Shown here: piece after piece, positions 18,431-27,410 of the stretch
How positions within the stretch are numbered: the stretch's first letter is position 1
How the letters are laid out: each line of letters starts with the position of its first letter
NCBI RefSeq assembly: GCF_004010155.1
Contig: NZ_RRYH01000019.1
Span: forward strand, 1 to 64,000
Length of the DNA stretch: 64,000 nt
Direction of reading: 5' to 3'
Source: Solirhodobacter olei
GTDB taxonomy: Bacteria > Pseudomonadota > Alphaproteobacteria > Rhodobacterales > Rhodobacteraceae
Notes under the pieces: model-generated
The model's input: the letters and a program-made list of their open reading frames with translations, nothing else
What the model was told of the DNA's origin: nothing
Database searches by the model: none
Program-made: the position numbers and the translations under genes

Positions 18431-19939
18431 ATGGTGAAGCATGCGGGTGGCGCGCTGCTGCCGATGCTGGAGATTGACCGCTCGTCCGGTGTTCCGATCG
18501 GCCACCAGCTTGCGAGCGGCATCCGAAACCTGATCCTTCATGGCGAGCTGGCGCCGGGTCAGCGCCTGCCGTCGAGCCGTACCCTCTCCCGCGATCAGCG
18601 CGTTTCGCGTACGACGGCGGTCGGGGTCTACGAGCAACTCGCCGCCGAAGGGCTGATCATCTCGAAGATTGGCGCCGGCGCCTTTGTCAGTGATGCGCTC
18701 GAAACCCTCTATGTCGGCAAGCGCGACACCGCAGACCGGCCGGAGCCGGACAGCCGGACGCCGGCGCGCCTCGACCGGCTCGCCCGGAGCGCGTCGGAGC
18801 GGTATTTCTCCCGTCTGCCGCATCCGACGCATTCGCGGGCCTTCGTCACCGGTACGCCCGATCTCGATTCCTTTCCGGTCGCGCAATGGGCGCGGCTGAC
18901 GGCGCGCCACTGGCGCCAGGACCGGAGCGAGATCCTCGGCTATCCGCAGCCCGGCGGCCTGCCGCGTCTGCGCGAGGCGATTGCACAGCATCTGCGGGCC
19001 AACCGGGGCGTTACCTGTGAGGCAAGCGAGGTCTTCGTCTTTAACGGCGCGCAGGATGCCTTCAACTGGATCGGCAACACGCTCCTCGACCCCGGCGACG
19101 CGGTCTGGTTCGAGAACCCAGGCGCGATCGGGGCCCGCAACAGCCTGATCTCGGCGGGCGCCCGGCCCATCCCGGTGCCGGTCGACGACGAGGGGATGAG
19201 CGTCGCCGCCGGCCTCGAGCGGGCGCCCGACTTCCGGCTCGCTTTCGTCACGCCCTCTCACCAGCATCCGCTCGGCGTGACGATGAGCATGGAGCGGCGG
19301 TTCGAGTTGCTAATGGCGGCGGAACGCGCTGGCGCCTGGATCGTCGAGGACGATTACGACGGCGAATTCTACTATTCCGGCCGCCCACCACCGACCCTGC
19401 GCAGCGTCGACACCACCGGCCGCGTGATCTATGTAGGCACCTTCAGTAAGTCGCTGTTTCCGGCGTTGCGGCTCGGCTTTGTGGTCGCCCCACCCTCTGT
19501 CGTCGACGTTTTCGACCGACTCGCCGGCGCAACTTCTCAGGGCACCGCGACCAACCAGCAGGCCGTGCTCGCAAGCTTCATCGAAGAAGGCCATTTCGCT
19601 GCCCATATCCGCCGAATGCGCAAGCTCTATCAGGAGCGCCAGACCGCACTGATCGAGGCGGCGGATGAGCATCTGGCCGGGCTGATGGAGGTGAAGCGTG
19701 CCGAAAGCGGCATCCAGACGGTCGGCTATCTCGCCCCGGGCTTCGACGAGGTCGAGGTGGCTCGGCGGGCGGAATCAGTGGAAGTGATCGGAACCCCGAT
19801 CAGCCGCTTCTGCCTTGAGCCAATCGGCATTTCCGCCCTTGCGCTCGGCTTCAGCACCTGTAGCCGGCGTGACAGCCTCTGGGGGGTAAAGTGCCTGCGA
19901 ACGATCCTCGAAGGCATGGCCCGCGAGGTGCGGGGCTGA
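18431..19939 (+). CDS. MocR-type transcriptional regulator (GntR HTH fused to aminotransferase-like domain)
   Basis: A 502-residue fusion, the usual length for MocR/PdxR/GabR proteins. Residues about 15-85 are a GntR winged helix (LPSSRTLSRDQRVSRTTAVGVYEQL). Residues about 125-495 are a fold-type I aminotransferase domain with VEDDYDGEF and the PLP-binding lysine in GTFSKSLFP. Such regulators sense an amino compound, or PLP adduct, and commonly bind paired sites two turns apart, as found at 18381-18413, 15745-15777 and 21627-21659. The ligand is probably an amine or amino acid handled by the adjacent importer and oxidases. The gene ends two bases before the convergent GMC gene. Confidence 0.9.
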   Translation: MVKHAGGALLPMLEIDRSSGVPIGHQLASGIRNLILHGELAPGQRLPSSRTLSRDQRVSRTTAVGVYEQLAAEGLIISKIGAGAFVSDALETLYVGKRDTADRPEPDSRTPARLDRLARSASERYFSRLPHPTHSRAFVTGTPDLDSFPVAQWARLTARHWRQDRSEILGYPQPGGLPRLREAIAQHLRANRGVTCEASEVFVFNGAQDAFNWIGNTLLDPGDAVWFENPGAIGARNSLISAGARPIPVPVDDEGMSVAAGLERAPDFRLAFVTPSHQHPLGVTMSMERRFELLMAAERAGAWIVEDDYDGEFYYSGRPPPTLRSVDTTGRVIYVGTFSKSLFPALRLGFVVAPPSVVDVFDRLAGATSQGTATNQQAVLASFIEEGHFAAHIRRMRKLYQERQTALIEAADEHLAGLMEVKRAESGIQTVGYLAPGFDEVEVARRAESVEVIGTPISRFCLEPIGISALALGFSTCSRRDSLWGVKCLRTILEGMAREVRG

Positions 19940-19941
19940 GG

Positions 19942-21567
19942 TCAATCCTCGCCGAGGATCATATCGGCCGCCTTCTGTCCGACCAGCATCGCCGCAGCAT
20001 TGATGTTCCCGGCCGGCAGGGCCGGAAAGATCGAGGCATCGGCGATGCGCAGCCCGTCGATGCCATGCACCTTCAACTCGTGATCGACGACCGCCCGAGC
20101 CGGGTCTGGGCCCATGGCGCAGGTGCCGCAGGGATGGAAGATCGAGGAGGCCCGGGCGCGGATGTCGGCGATGAGCTCGTCTTCGGCCTGGGTTGCCGGC
20201 CCAGGTGCGATCTCCTCGGCGATGAGCGCACTCAGCGCTTTCGTTCCGGCCAGCCGGCGCAGGAGACGGACGCCATCCACAAGCTCTCGAATGTCCTCCT
20301 CGGTCGCGAGATAGTTCGGCTGGATCGCGGGCGCCTGGCGCGGATCCGCGGAGCGGATGCGGACATGGCCGCGGCTCGTGGGGTGGCAGTTCGAGATGCC
20401 GAGGAGGAAGCCGGGGAATGGGTCGGGCCGCAGCAACTCGCGCTTGCCCGGGACGGAGCGGACATAGCTCATCGGTGAAAAGTAGAGTTGGAGGTTGGGC
20501 CGTGACCGCCCTTGGTCGCTGCGGACGAAACCGCCGGCCTGGTTAACGCTGAGCGCCAGCGGCCCGCCGCGGGTGAACAAATATCTCAGCCCCAACGCCG
20601 CCTGCCCCCCGAGTGTGCCGAGTTGGCTATTCAGCGTTGGCCGCGTGGCGCGGTAGATGTAATCAATCCCGACATGATCCTGCAACGCCTCGCCGACGCC
20701 TGGCAGTGCCCGGACGACCTCGATCCCCTGCGCCGCCAGAAGCGCCGGATCACCGATCCCGGACAGTTGCAAAAGTTGCGGCGTGTTGATTGTGCCCGCC
20801 GAGAGGATCACCGCGCGGCGCGCCCGGGCGAGGCAGGGCCGGCCGGCCTTCTCATAGGCGACGCCGACGGCGCGGGCGCCTTTCACCAGCACCTTCGTCG
20901 CGAATGCCTCGGTCTCGACCGCGACGCGGTGCAGCCGCATCGCCGGACGCAGGAACGCGGCGGCTGAGGAGGCGCGGACGCCATGGTCGATGGTGACCTG
21001 ATAAAGGCCCACACCTTCTTGCGATGCGCCGTTGAAATCCGGGTTCCGGGGCAGGCCGAGCTCTGCCCCGGCGGCGATGAAGGCCCTGCAGGTCGGGTGA
21101 ACGAAGCGGTCCGTCGTGGTCACCGCGAGCGGCCCGCCGGTGCCGCGCCATTCGTCGGCTCCGGCTAGATTGTTCTCCATGCGTCGAAAAAGCGGCAATA
21201 GCTCGGCATAGGACCAGCCGGGATTTCCGCGGGCCGCCCAGCCGTCATAATCCTCGCGCTGGCCACGGATGAAGACCATCGCATTTATCGAGGAGGAACC
21301 GCCGAGGACCTTGCCGCGCGGGCAATAGACCTCGCGCTTGCCAAGGCCATCGATCCCGTCGGTGTAATAGCGCCAGTTGAGCCGAGGGTGATAGAAGGTC
21401 TTGCCGTAGCCGATAGGCATCTTCACCCAGAGGCTCCGGTCGCTCCCTCCGGCCTCCAGCACGAGAATGCTGGCGCCACCGTCCTCCGCCAGCCGGCCCG
21501 CGAGGGCGCAGCCGGCCGAGCCAGCACCGACGACTACATAATCGAACGCCTGTCCCTGATCCACCAT
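19942..21567 (-). CDS. GMC-family oxidoreductase (choline dehydrogenase-like)
   Basis: A flavoprotein of about 541 residues. The N-terminal FAD motif VVGAGSAGCALAGRL lies at residues 12-26; GKVLGGSSSINAMVFIRG and, near the C-terminus, SSIFHPCGTCAMG and DASIFPALPAGNINAA are GMC signatures. The His in SIFHPCG is the conserved active-site histidine. Family members oxidise alcohols such as choline or polyethylene-glycol-type alcohols to aldehydes. A TTG two codons upstream (21573) is an alternative start. Copy 3 of the MocR-type motif lies 60 bases upstream, tying it to the cluster. It could act before or after the amine oxidase in one pathway. Confidence 0.88.
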   Translation of the reverse strand: MVDQGQAFDYVVVGAGSAGCALAGRLAEDGGASILVLEAGGSDRSLWVKMPIGYGKTFYHPRLNWRYYTDGIDGLGKREVYCPRGKVLGGSSSINAMVFIRGQREDYDGWAARGNPGWSYAELLPLFRRMENNLAGADEWRGTGGPLAVTTTDRFVHPTCRAFIAAGAELGLPRNPDFNGASQEGVGLYQVTIDHGVRASSAAAFLRPAMRLHRVAVETEAFATKVLVKGARAVGVAYEKAGRPCLARARRAVILSAGTINTPQLLQLSGIGDPALLAAQGIEVVRALPGVGEALQDHVGIDYIYRATRPTLNSQLGTLGGQAALGLRYLFTRGGPLALSVNQAGGFVRSDQGRSRPNLQLYFSPMSYVRSVPGKRELLRPDPFPGFLLGISNCHPTSRGHVRIRSADPRQAPAIQPNYLATEEDIRELVDGVRLLRRLAGTKALSALIAEEIAPGPATQAEDELIADIRARASSIFHPCGTCAMGPDPARAVVDHELKVHGIDGLRIADASIFPALPAGNINAAAMLVGQKAADMILGED

Positions 21568-21626
21568 TTCCAACTGCGTCTGCCCCCGGATGAGCCAGAC
21601 CCTAGAGACCCGGCGAGAGGCCGGCT

Positions 21627-21659
21627 GCGTCCATTCCGTCTAAACTTGCGGACCACTTG
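21627..21659. promoter_or_regulatory. Candidate MocR operator, copy 3 (in front of the GMC gene)
   Basis: GTCCATT (21629-21635) and GGACCA (21650-21655) occupy the same relative positions as in copy 2, with 24 of 33 bases identical by hand alignment (including CTAA and CTT inside the spacer). It is located 60 bases upstream of the GMC start codon on the opposite strand sense. Confidence 0.55.
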
Positions 21660-22200
21660 GACGCCAGCCACGAGGCCTTGGGCCCATGTGTCAGATTATG
21701 TTGTCACCAAATAAGAATGACGCCGGTTCTGCAAAGTAGAACTGTCGCCTTGGGGCGGTCGGAGCCGGGCCGGGCAGGGCGGAGACCCGCGATATTGGGG
21801 ACCTGACCGGCCCGGCGGGGCGCGGGACCGGCGGACCGCACATTCCCTTCCGCCGCCTCGCCCCAGGGGCGGCGTCACCCTTGTCGTCTGAATGGGTTTG
21901 GTGGGATTGAAGGCACCGGTGATATCGCGTCGCCGGAGGCGTGGGCTGTGATGGTGGTGGGCCTCCAACCCCTGCTGCCCGCCGCCGACCTGGCCTGGAT
22001 TGATCGCCCAAGCTTCTGGCGCGCACCTCGCCACGAGGTTGGGCCCATATCCTGCTTACCGGCGAATACAGGTGGCCGTGAGGGCCTTTGCGTAGGATCC
22101 AGCGCAGCAACGGCTGGCGATGTTTGAGTGAGACTTCGCACCAGTTGTTCTCATGGAACGGCATCCTTATGCCCTAAGGACATATGGATAGAGATGGCGC
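21660..22200. other. Gene-poor gap, no recognisable gene
   Basis: Both strands were read. Several overlapping open frames exist on the minus strand but none matches a known family, and they are Arg/Pro/Gly-rich in the manner of GC-rich non-coding DNA. The gap separates the MocR regulon from a scar of gene fragments and may itself be part of a decayed mobile element. Confidence 0.5.
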
Positions 22201-22319
22201 ATGATATTCTCTGAAGGCCTCGAAAAATTCATGCTCGAGAAGGATTTGCCAGTCACAACCTTCTACGATCCCTTCGTTCTTGGCTATCGCCTGTTTCATG
22301 CAAAAGCCCTAGATGGGGT

Positions 22320-22520
22320 GCCTTTGAAGCGCCTGCCGCATGGCTGGGATCAGACGCGCGCCAAGAAACGATCATCGACAAGATGGAAGACCAGGTCGAA
22401 GCGAGCTGGTACGACACCGCGCGCCGAGAAGGCGTGTCCGAACAAGATTGCGAGACGATCGGTAGCGCATTTGCCTATCCGGGTTTCCGCCTTCCCCTCG
22501 AACTGGCAGTGAAGGGTTGA
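22320..22520 (+). pseudogene. Possible C-terminal fragment of a HipA-type toxin kinase
   Basis: The frame ending at TGA 22518-22520 reads AWLGSDARQETIIDKMEDQV then EASWYDTARREGVSEQDCET and IGSAFAYPGF. The pattern (charged helix, W-x-x-x-A-R-x-x-G-[VL]-S, then SAF) matches the C-terminal end of HipA-family kinases. No kinase core is present upstream in any frame, so this is at best a truncated remnant. It is followed three bases later by the start of another truncated ORF. The identification is tentative because the segment is only about 65 residues. Confidence 0.35.
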
Positions 22521-22522
22521 GC

Positions 22523-22693
22523 ATGTTTGGCGACGGGAAGATTCCAGCGATATTCATCCAATACGTTGCCAACTTGTTGGCAGACACAAACTCCGGATTG
22601 AGTGGAGCGAACATCGTCAGGGAGACGGCAGCCTACGCCGTCGAATACGACGTGAACCTGCCGCACCCGACTTACCCTTTCGATGAGCTCTGA
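22523..22693 (+). CDS. Short ORF, unrecognised, probably a truncated N-terminus
   Basis: A 56-residue ORF beginning three bases after the hipA-like stop. It starts MFGDGKIPAIFIQYVANLLA and ends HPTYPFDEL. Its composition looks like real protein: mixed hydrophobic and acidic residues, unlike the Arg-rich shadows around it. It ends abruptly as if the rest of a larger gene had been replaced. I do not recognise the family; similar-looking starts occur in uncharacterised defence-island proteins, but I cannot support a function. Sequence beyond 22694 up to the IS110 fragment shows no continuation in the other frames. Confidence 0.35.
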   Translation: MFGDGKIPAIFIQYVANLLADTNSGLSGANIVRETAAYAVEYDVNLPHPTYPFDEL

Positions 22694-22841
22694 TGATGTG
22701 ACCGCCCCCCGACGGCATCTGTGTGCCGAAGATTCCTCTTGCGCAAGAGGCGGTTATGCATGTTGCGCAAACCCCTGGCGGGATTCATCTTGTGAATCCA
22801 GATGGGGTATTCGGCGTGAGTCGCGACCTCGACTGTAGAGC

Positions 22842-22980
22842 ATGCGGGAGGTGCTGCGCTTCGAGCTGATGGTAAACGTGGTCGGTACTGGCAGCCACAA
22901 ACATCAGGAGGAACCGCAGCATGAAGCATCTTATCGGGCTCGACGTAGCAGTGAAAGAGACGGGTGTCTCTTCGGCCAGA
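22842..22980 (+). pseudogene. IS110-family transposase, 5' remnant
   Basis: ATG 22921 opens MKHLIGLDVAVKETGVSS, then AR and a TAG stop at 22978-22980. LIGLDVAVKET is the N-terminal strand of IS110-family DEDD transposases, holding the first catalytic Asp. The preceding 80 bases (aaacatcaggaggaaccgc) resemble the leader of these elements. Only about 16 codons of homology survive; the rest of the element is missing. It belongs to a different branch from the longer copy at 46982-47944. The 300 bases from here to efeU contain no other gene, only an AT-richer stretch around 23108-23145 that could hold the efeU promoter. Confidence 0.65.
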
Positions 22981-23282
22981 TAGTACTGAACCGTTCAGTT
23001 TCACCGGCGCAGCGATCCCATTCCTTGCCGGGGCGACGTTGCCAAGTTGGTGGTGAAGCGGCCGGGCATTCCGGCCCGCCAGGGAAAGGTATCATACGGC
23101 CAGCACTGATTCCTGACAAAAACAATCGGAATTTATGTTGACAGGCTCGGGCGGGCCCCGTAGCAAAGCCTAGCATTTCAGTCAGGATTCCTTCTGGCCG
23201 GTTTCCGCCAGCGGTGACGCCGAAAAGAGGGGCGCGAGGACAGGATGAACGCTCGGATCGACGGGACCCGCAGGGCGCGGGC

Positions 23283-24857
23283 ATGCTAGCGACTTTCGTC
23301 ATCGGATTGCGCGAGGGGCTGGAGGCCGCGCTGATCGTCGGCATCATCGCCGCCTTCCTGCGCCGCAACGGTCGCAGCCTCGGCCCGATGTGGCTGGGCG
23401 TGGCGCTCGCCGTGGCGCTTTCCTGCGCCGTTGGGGTGGGCCTCGATCTGGCCGAGAAGGCGCTGCCGCAGGCGGGACAGGAGGCGATGGAGACGGTGAT
23501 CGGCGCGATCGCCGTGGTCTTCGTCACCGGCATGATCGCCTGGATGAGCCGCCACGCGCGGGAGATGAAGCGCCAGCTGGAAGCGGAGGCGGCCGAGGCG
23601 CTTACACGCTCCGGCGTCCTGGCGTTGGTCAGCATGGCCTTCCTCGCAGTGCTGCGGGAAGGGTTCGAGACCAGCGTCTTCCTTCTTGCCACCTTCTCGG
23701 CCGCGCAATCGGCGGCGCTGGCGGCGGCGGGGGCGATGATCGGGCTTGTCCTCGCGGTGGCGATCGGCTGGGGGATCTACGCGGGCGGCGTCAGGATCAA
23801 CCTGTCGCGCTTCTTCCGGGTGACCGGCGGGTTCCTTCTCCTCGTTGCGGCGGGCCTCGTGATCGCGTCGCTGAGGACCGCGCATGACGCGGGCTGGCTG
23901 AACGGCGGGCAGCAGGCGACGGTGGACCTGGGCTGGCTAATGGCGCCGGGGACGGTGCAATCGGCGATGATTACCGGTGTGCTGGGCATCCCCGCCGATC
24001 CGCGGCTGATCGAGGTGCTGGGGTGGCTGGCCTACCTGATCCCCGTCTCTGCCCTGATCTACTGGCCCCAGGCGCGCCGGCCCGGCCCGGCGGGGGCTGC
24101 CCGGCTGAAGCTGGGTGCGGCGGCGGCGCTGGCGGTGCTGGCTGGGGGGCTTGCGCTTTTCACCCCGGTGCCGCGGGCCGAGGTCGGCGCCCAGGCTGAG
24201 ATGGTGGCGGCCTCCGGGGCAGCCGGGGCAGGGCGCGCGCGCCTCGGGGTGGCGCGGCTCGACGCGGCAGCCGCCCGAGCGCCCGCGCAGCTGATCCTCG
24301 CCGGGCGCGGCGATGCGGCGCGGGTGCTGGCGCTGCCCGCCGACGCGCGGGCGAGTGCAGAGCATGACGGCATCGCCGCGACCCGCTGGACGCTGAGCGA
24401 GAGCGGCCCGCTCACCGGGACGCCGGCGCGGCTGACGCTGGCTCAGGTCATGGTGCTCAACGGCGGGCGGCTCCCGATCGGGCTGAACCCGGCGCAGCAT
24501 CCCGGCCCCTTTGACGCGGTCTGGACGGTGCGGCGGAGCGTGAATGTCTGGGCCTCGGGCGAGGTGCTGCTGGATGCGGCCGAGCGCAGCACGGCGGTTG
24601 TGGTGCTTTCGGGCAGCGGGCTTGCCACGCCCCGGGCGCTTGGCGTGAGGGTGCGGCCGGCGGGGCTGCATGCCGGAAACTGGCGGGTCTCGCCGGCCTA
24701 TGTCGACAAGGCCACGGCGGCGCTGCGGGCGCTGGGCCACGCGCGGGCGGAGCGGCACCTCTGGGCATTTCAGCTGCCCGTGGCGCTGCTGATCGCGGCG
24801 CTTCTGCTGTTCCTCTCCGCGCTTGGCGGAGAGGTCCGGCGCCGCCGTGTGCCGTGA
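23283..24857 (+). CDS. efeU: EfeU-type iron permease (FTR1 family) with C-terminal extension
   Basis: A 524-residue inner-membrane protein. The N-terminal 280 residues form the seven-helix FTR1 permease with two REGLE-type iron motifs, LREGLEAAL (residues 9-17) and LREGFETSV (124-132); the second has Phe for Leu. Residues about 300-490 form a soluble, probably periplasmic domain (LTLAQVMVLNGGRLPIGLNP), followed by a final helix near 495-515. E. coli EfeU has only the permease portion, so this is the longer two-domain form. ATG 23283 is chosen because the frame upstream lacks hydrophobicity. It is the first gene of efeUOB, an uptake system for ferrous or ferric iron. Confidence 0.9.
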   Translation: MLATFVIGLREGLEAALIVGIIAAFLRRNGRSLGPMWLGVALAVALSCAVGVGLDLAEKALPQAGQEAMETVIGAIAVVFVTGMIAWMSRHAREMKRQLEAEAAEALTRSGVLALVSMAFLAVLREGFETSVFLLATFSAAQSAALAAAGAMIGLVLAVAIGWGIYAGGVRINLSRFFRVTGGFLLLVAAGLVIASLRTAHDAGWLNGGQQATVDLGWLMAPGTVQSAMITGVLGIPADPRLIEVLGWLAYLIPVSALIYWPQARRPGPAGAARLKLGAAAALAVLAGGLALFTPVPRAEVGAQAEMVAASGAAGAGRARLGVARLDAAAARAPAQLILAGRGDAARVLALPADARASAEHDGIAATRWTLSESGPLTGTPARLTLAQVMVLNGGRLPIGLNPAQHPGPFDAVWTVRRSVNVWASGEVLLDAAERSTAVVVLSGSGLATPRALGVRVRPAGLHAGNWRVSPAYVDKATAALRALGHARAERHLWAFQLPVALLIAALLLFLSALGGEVRRRRVP

Positions 24858-24918
24858 CCCGAGATCCCTTCCAACCCCGGCTTTTCCGCCGGATCCCACA
24901 CAGCCAAAGGAGCTTCCC

Positions 24919-26139
24919 ATGCCGCGCCCTGACGTGACCCGGCCCATCCTCGCCTCTGTCGGGTTTGCCGCCCTTCTCGCCTTCTCGCAGGGAGGCGCGG
25001 CGCAGGCCGCCGAGGAAGGAAGCCCCGCCCCGGTGGTGAACGGGGCCGCGCAGGTGGCCATCACCCTGACCGGCGAGGCGGGCGGCACCTGCGCGCTTGA
25101 CCATGCCGAAGCCAAGGCCGGGCCGGTGACCTTCACCGTCACCAACAGGACCGCCACTGCGATCACCGAGGTCGAGCTGATGAGCGGCAGCCGGATCCTC
25201 GGCGAGAAGGAAAACCTCGCCCCCGGCCTGGCGCCGGTGAGCTTCACCGTCACCCTCGGCGGCGGCAGCTACGAGGTCTACTGTCCCGGCGCGAAGGTGG
25301 AGACCGTCGCCTTCAAGGTGAACGGCGCCGTTGCCACGCCCACCGGGGCCACCGCGGCGATCCTCGCCGAGGGGACCAAGGGCTATGCGCGCTATGTCGA
25401 CGGCATGGTCTTGGCCATGGTGACGGCGGTGGATCGGCTGAAGGCGGATATCGACGTGGGCGACCTGGCCAAGGCACAGGCCGCCTATGCCCGGGCTCGG
25501 CCGTTCTACGAGCGCATCGAATCCGATGTCGAAGGCTTCGTGCTGCCCGGCTTCAAGCCGACCGACAATGCCGGCAACCTCGACTACCTGATCGACATGC
25601 GCGCCTCCAACCTCGACCCGGCGGTGGGCTGGCACGGCTTCCACGCGATCGAGCGCGACCTGTTCCGGGACGGAAGGATCACCGCGGGCACCCGGAAACT
25701 CGCGGCCGGGCTGCAATCGAACATAGCCCGCCTCGGGAAGCTGGTGCCGGGGCTGACCTACCGTCCCGAGGACCTCGCCAATGGCGCGGCGGCGCTGCTG
25801 GAGGAGGTGCAGAGCGGAAAGATCTCCGGCGAGGAGGAGGCCTACAGCCACATCGACCTGGCCGATTTCGCTGCCAACGTGGAAGGCGCGCGGCAGGCCT
25901 TCGCCTTCCTGGAGCCGGGGATGAAGAAGATCGACCCGGACCTGACGGCCCGGGTGGACGCGCGGTTCGCGGCGGTGGACAAGCTGCTGGAAGGCTACCG
26001 CGACCCGACGGCGATCGGCGGATACATCCGCTACACGGCCGCGGTGAAGGCGGCCGACGCGGTGAAGCTTTCCAAGGCGATCCAGGCGCTGCAGGAGCCG
26101 CTGTCGCGGATCGCCGAGAAGGTGGCCACGGCCGGCTGA
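24919..26139 (+). CDS. efeO: EfeO: periplasmic cupredoxin plus M75 imelysin-like protein
   Basis: A 406-residue periplasmic protein with a Sec signal (residues 1-30, ending AAQA). Residues about 35-140 form a cupredoxin-like domain (TCALDHAEAKAGPVTFTVTN, YEVYCPG). Residues about 150-400 form the M75 imelysin-like helical domain, with GWHGFHAIERDLF carrying the HxxE metal motif. In EfeUOB systems EfeO binds metal and passes iron to EfeU. The ribosome site is aaaggagc. Spacing to efeU is 61 bases and to efeB 11 bases, consistent with one operon. Confidence 0.92.
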   Translation: MPRPDVTRPILASVGFAALLAFSQGGAAQAAEEGSPAPVVNGAAQVAITLTGEAGGTCALDHAEAKAGPVTFTVTNRTATAITEVELMSGSRILGEKENLAPGLAPVSFTVTLGGGSYEVYCPGAKVETVAFKVNGAVATPTGATAAILAEGTKGYARYVDGMVLAMVTAVDRLKADIDVGDLAKAQAAYARARPFYERIESDVEGFVLPGFKPTDNAGNLDYLIDMRASNLDPAVGWHGFHAIERDLFRDGRITAGTRKLAAGLQSNIARLGKLVPGLTYRPEDLANGAAALLEEVQSGKISGEEEAYSHIDLADFAANVEGARQAFAFLEPGMKKIDPDLTARVDARFAAVDKLLEGYRDPTAIGGYIRYTAAVKAADAVKLSKAIQALQEPLSRIAEKVATAG

Positions 26140-26150
26140 GGAGACCTGGA

Positions 26151-27410
26151 ATGACCGACGAGACAAACAAGACGACAGGCGCGCGTGCGCGCCTGTCCCG
26201 CCGGGGGCTGCTGATCGGGGCCGCCGGCTCTGCGGCCGCCGCTGCCGCTCTGCCCGGCGCGGCGCGCGCGGCGGGAATGGCGCCGGGAGAGCTGAACCCG
26301 GACCTCTCCTACCCGTTCTACGGTGCGGCCGGGCAGGCCGGGGTGATGACGCCGCCGCAGCGCTACGTCTTCTTTATGACCTTCGATCTGACCACGGACC
26401 GCAGGCGCGACCTGCAGGTGCTGCTGGCGCGCTGGTCCGGCGCCATCGCGCAGCTGATGAAGGGTGAGACGATCGGGCAGGTCGAACCCTCGCGCCCTGA
26501 TGCGGTGGGCTTCGACACCGGTGAGGCGCTGAGCCTCGGGGCCTGCGGGCTGACGGTGACGGTGGGCCTCGGTCCCCGGGTGTTTACCGGGACCTACGAG
26601 CTGGCCGAACGCAAGCCGGCGCTGCTACGCGCGCTGCAGCGGCTGCCGAGCGACGCGCTGAGGCCGGAACTGACCGGGGGCGACCTGTCGCTGCAGGCCT
26701 GCGCCGACGATCCGCAGGTGGCTTATCACGCCGTCCGCGACCTTGCCCGCATCGCCAAGGAGACCGGCGCCGCCGTGACCCGCTGGACGGTGATGGGCTT
26801 TGGCCGCGCCTCCGCGGGCAAAGGGCAGGCGACGCCGCGCAACCTTCTGGGCTTCAAGGACGGCACCCGTAACATCCGCGAGGCCGGCGAGTTCGACCGC
26901 CATGTCTGGCTGAATGAGGGCCCCGCCTGGCAGCGCGGCGGCACATTCCAGGTGGTGCGCAAGATCCAGATGCATATCGAGAACTGGGACACCGACCGGG
27001 TCTCGGACCAGAACGCGGTCTTCGGGCGCCACAAGCTCTCCGGCGCGCCGCTGACGGGGAAGGCGGAGTTCGACACCCCCGACTTCGCGATGAAGAAGCC
27101 CGATGGCGCACCGGTGATCCCGGACAACGCCCATATCCGGCTGGCCGCGCATGAGAACAACGGCGGGATCAAGATCCTGCGCCGCTCGTTCAATTATACC
27201 GACGGGATCAACCAGTACGGGCTTCTCGACGCGGGGCTTCTGTTCATCAGTTACCAGACCGACCCGGCGCATTTCGAGGCGCTGCAGCAGAAGCTCGGCG
27301 CCGCAGACGCGCTGAACGAATATATCGCGCATATCGGGTCGGGGCTGTTCTTCGTGCCCCCTGCGCCGCGCGAGGGTTCCTACATCGCCGAGGGGATGTT
27401 TGCCACCTGA
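26151..27410 (+). CDS. efeB: EfeB: Tat-exported DyP-type haem peroxidase
   Basis: A 419-residue peroxidase. The Tat signal has LSRRGLLIG at residues 15-23 followed by a long Ala-rich hydrophobic stretch and AARA near residue 40. The DyP signature GxxDG appears as LLGFKDGTRN, and the conserved C-terminal region is RRSFNYTDGINQYGLLDAGL. In EfeUOB the peroxidase is thought to oxidise ferrous iron, or release iron from haem, in the periplasm before uptake. It completes the operon. Confidence 0.92.
   Translation: MTDETNKTTGARARLSRRGLLIGAAGSAAAAAALPGAARAAGMAPGELNPDLSYPFYGAAGQAGVMTPPQRYVFFMTFDLTTDRRRDLQVLLARWSGAIAQLMKGETIGQVEPSRPDAVGFDTGEALSLGACGLTVTVGLGPRVFTGTYELAERKPALLRALQRLPSDALRPELTGGDLSLQACADDPQVAYHAVRDLARIAKETGAAVTRWTVMGFGRASAGKGQATPRNLLGFKDGTRNIREAGEFDRHVWLNEGPAWQRGGTFQVVRKIQMHIENWDTDRVSDQNAVFGRHKLSGAPLTGKAEFDTPDFAMKKPDGAPVIPDNAHIRLAAHENNGGIKILRRSFNYTDGINQYGLLDAGLLFISYQTDPAHFEALQQKLGAADALNEYIAHIGSGLFFVPPAPREGSYIAEGMFAT

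Noticed and set aside
18284-19267. Long minus-strand frame extending the enolase-superfamily gene to 696 residues
   Set aside because: The extension is antisense to the MocR gene and has no family similarity; ATG 18283 gives the normal length.
21691-22164. Minus-strand frames of up to 157 residues in the gap after the GMC gene
   Set aside because: Composition is typical of GC-rich non-coding DNA, overlapping frames are equally long, and no motif is recognisable.
24457-26166. 569-residue minus-strand frame across efeU/efeO
   Set aside because: It is an antisense shadow of two well-supported genes, with low-complexity Arg/Pro/Ala composition.
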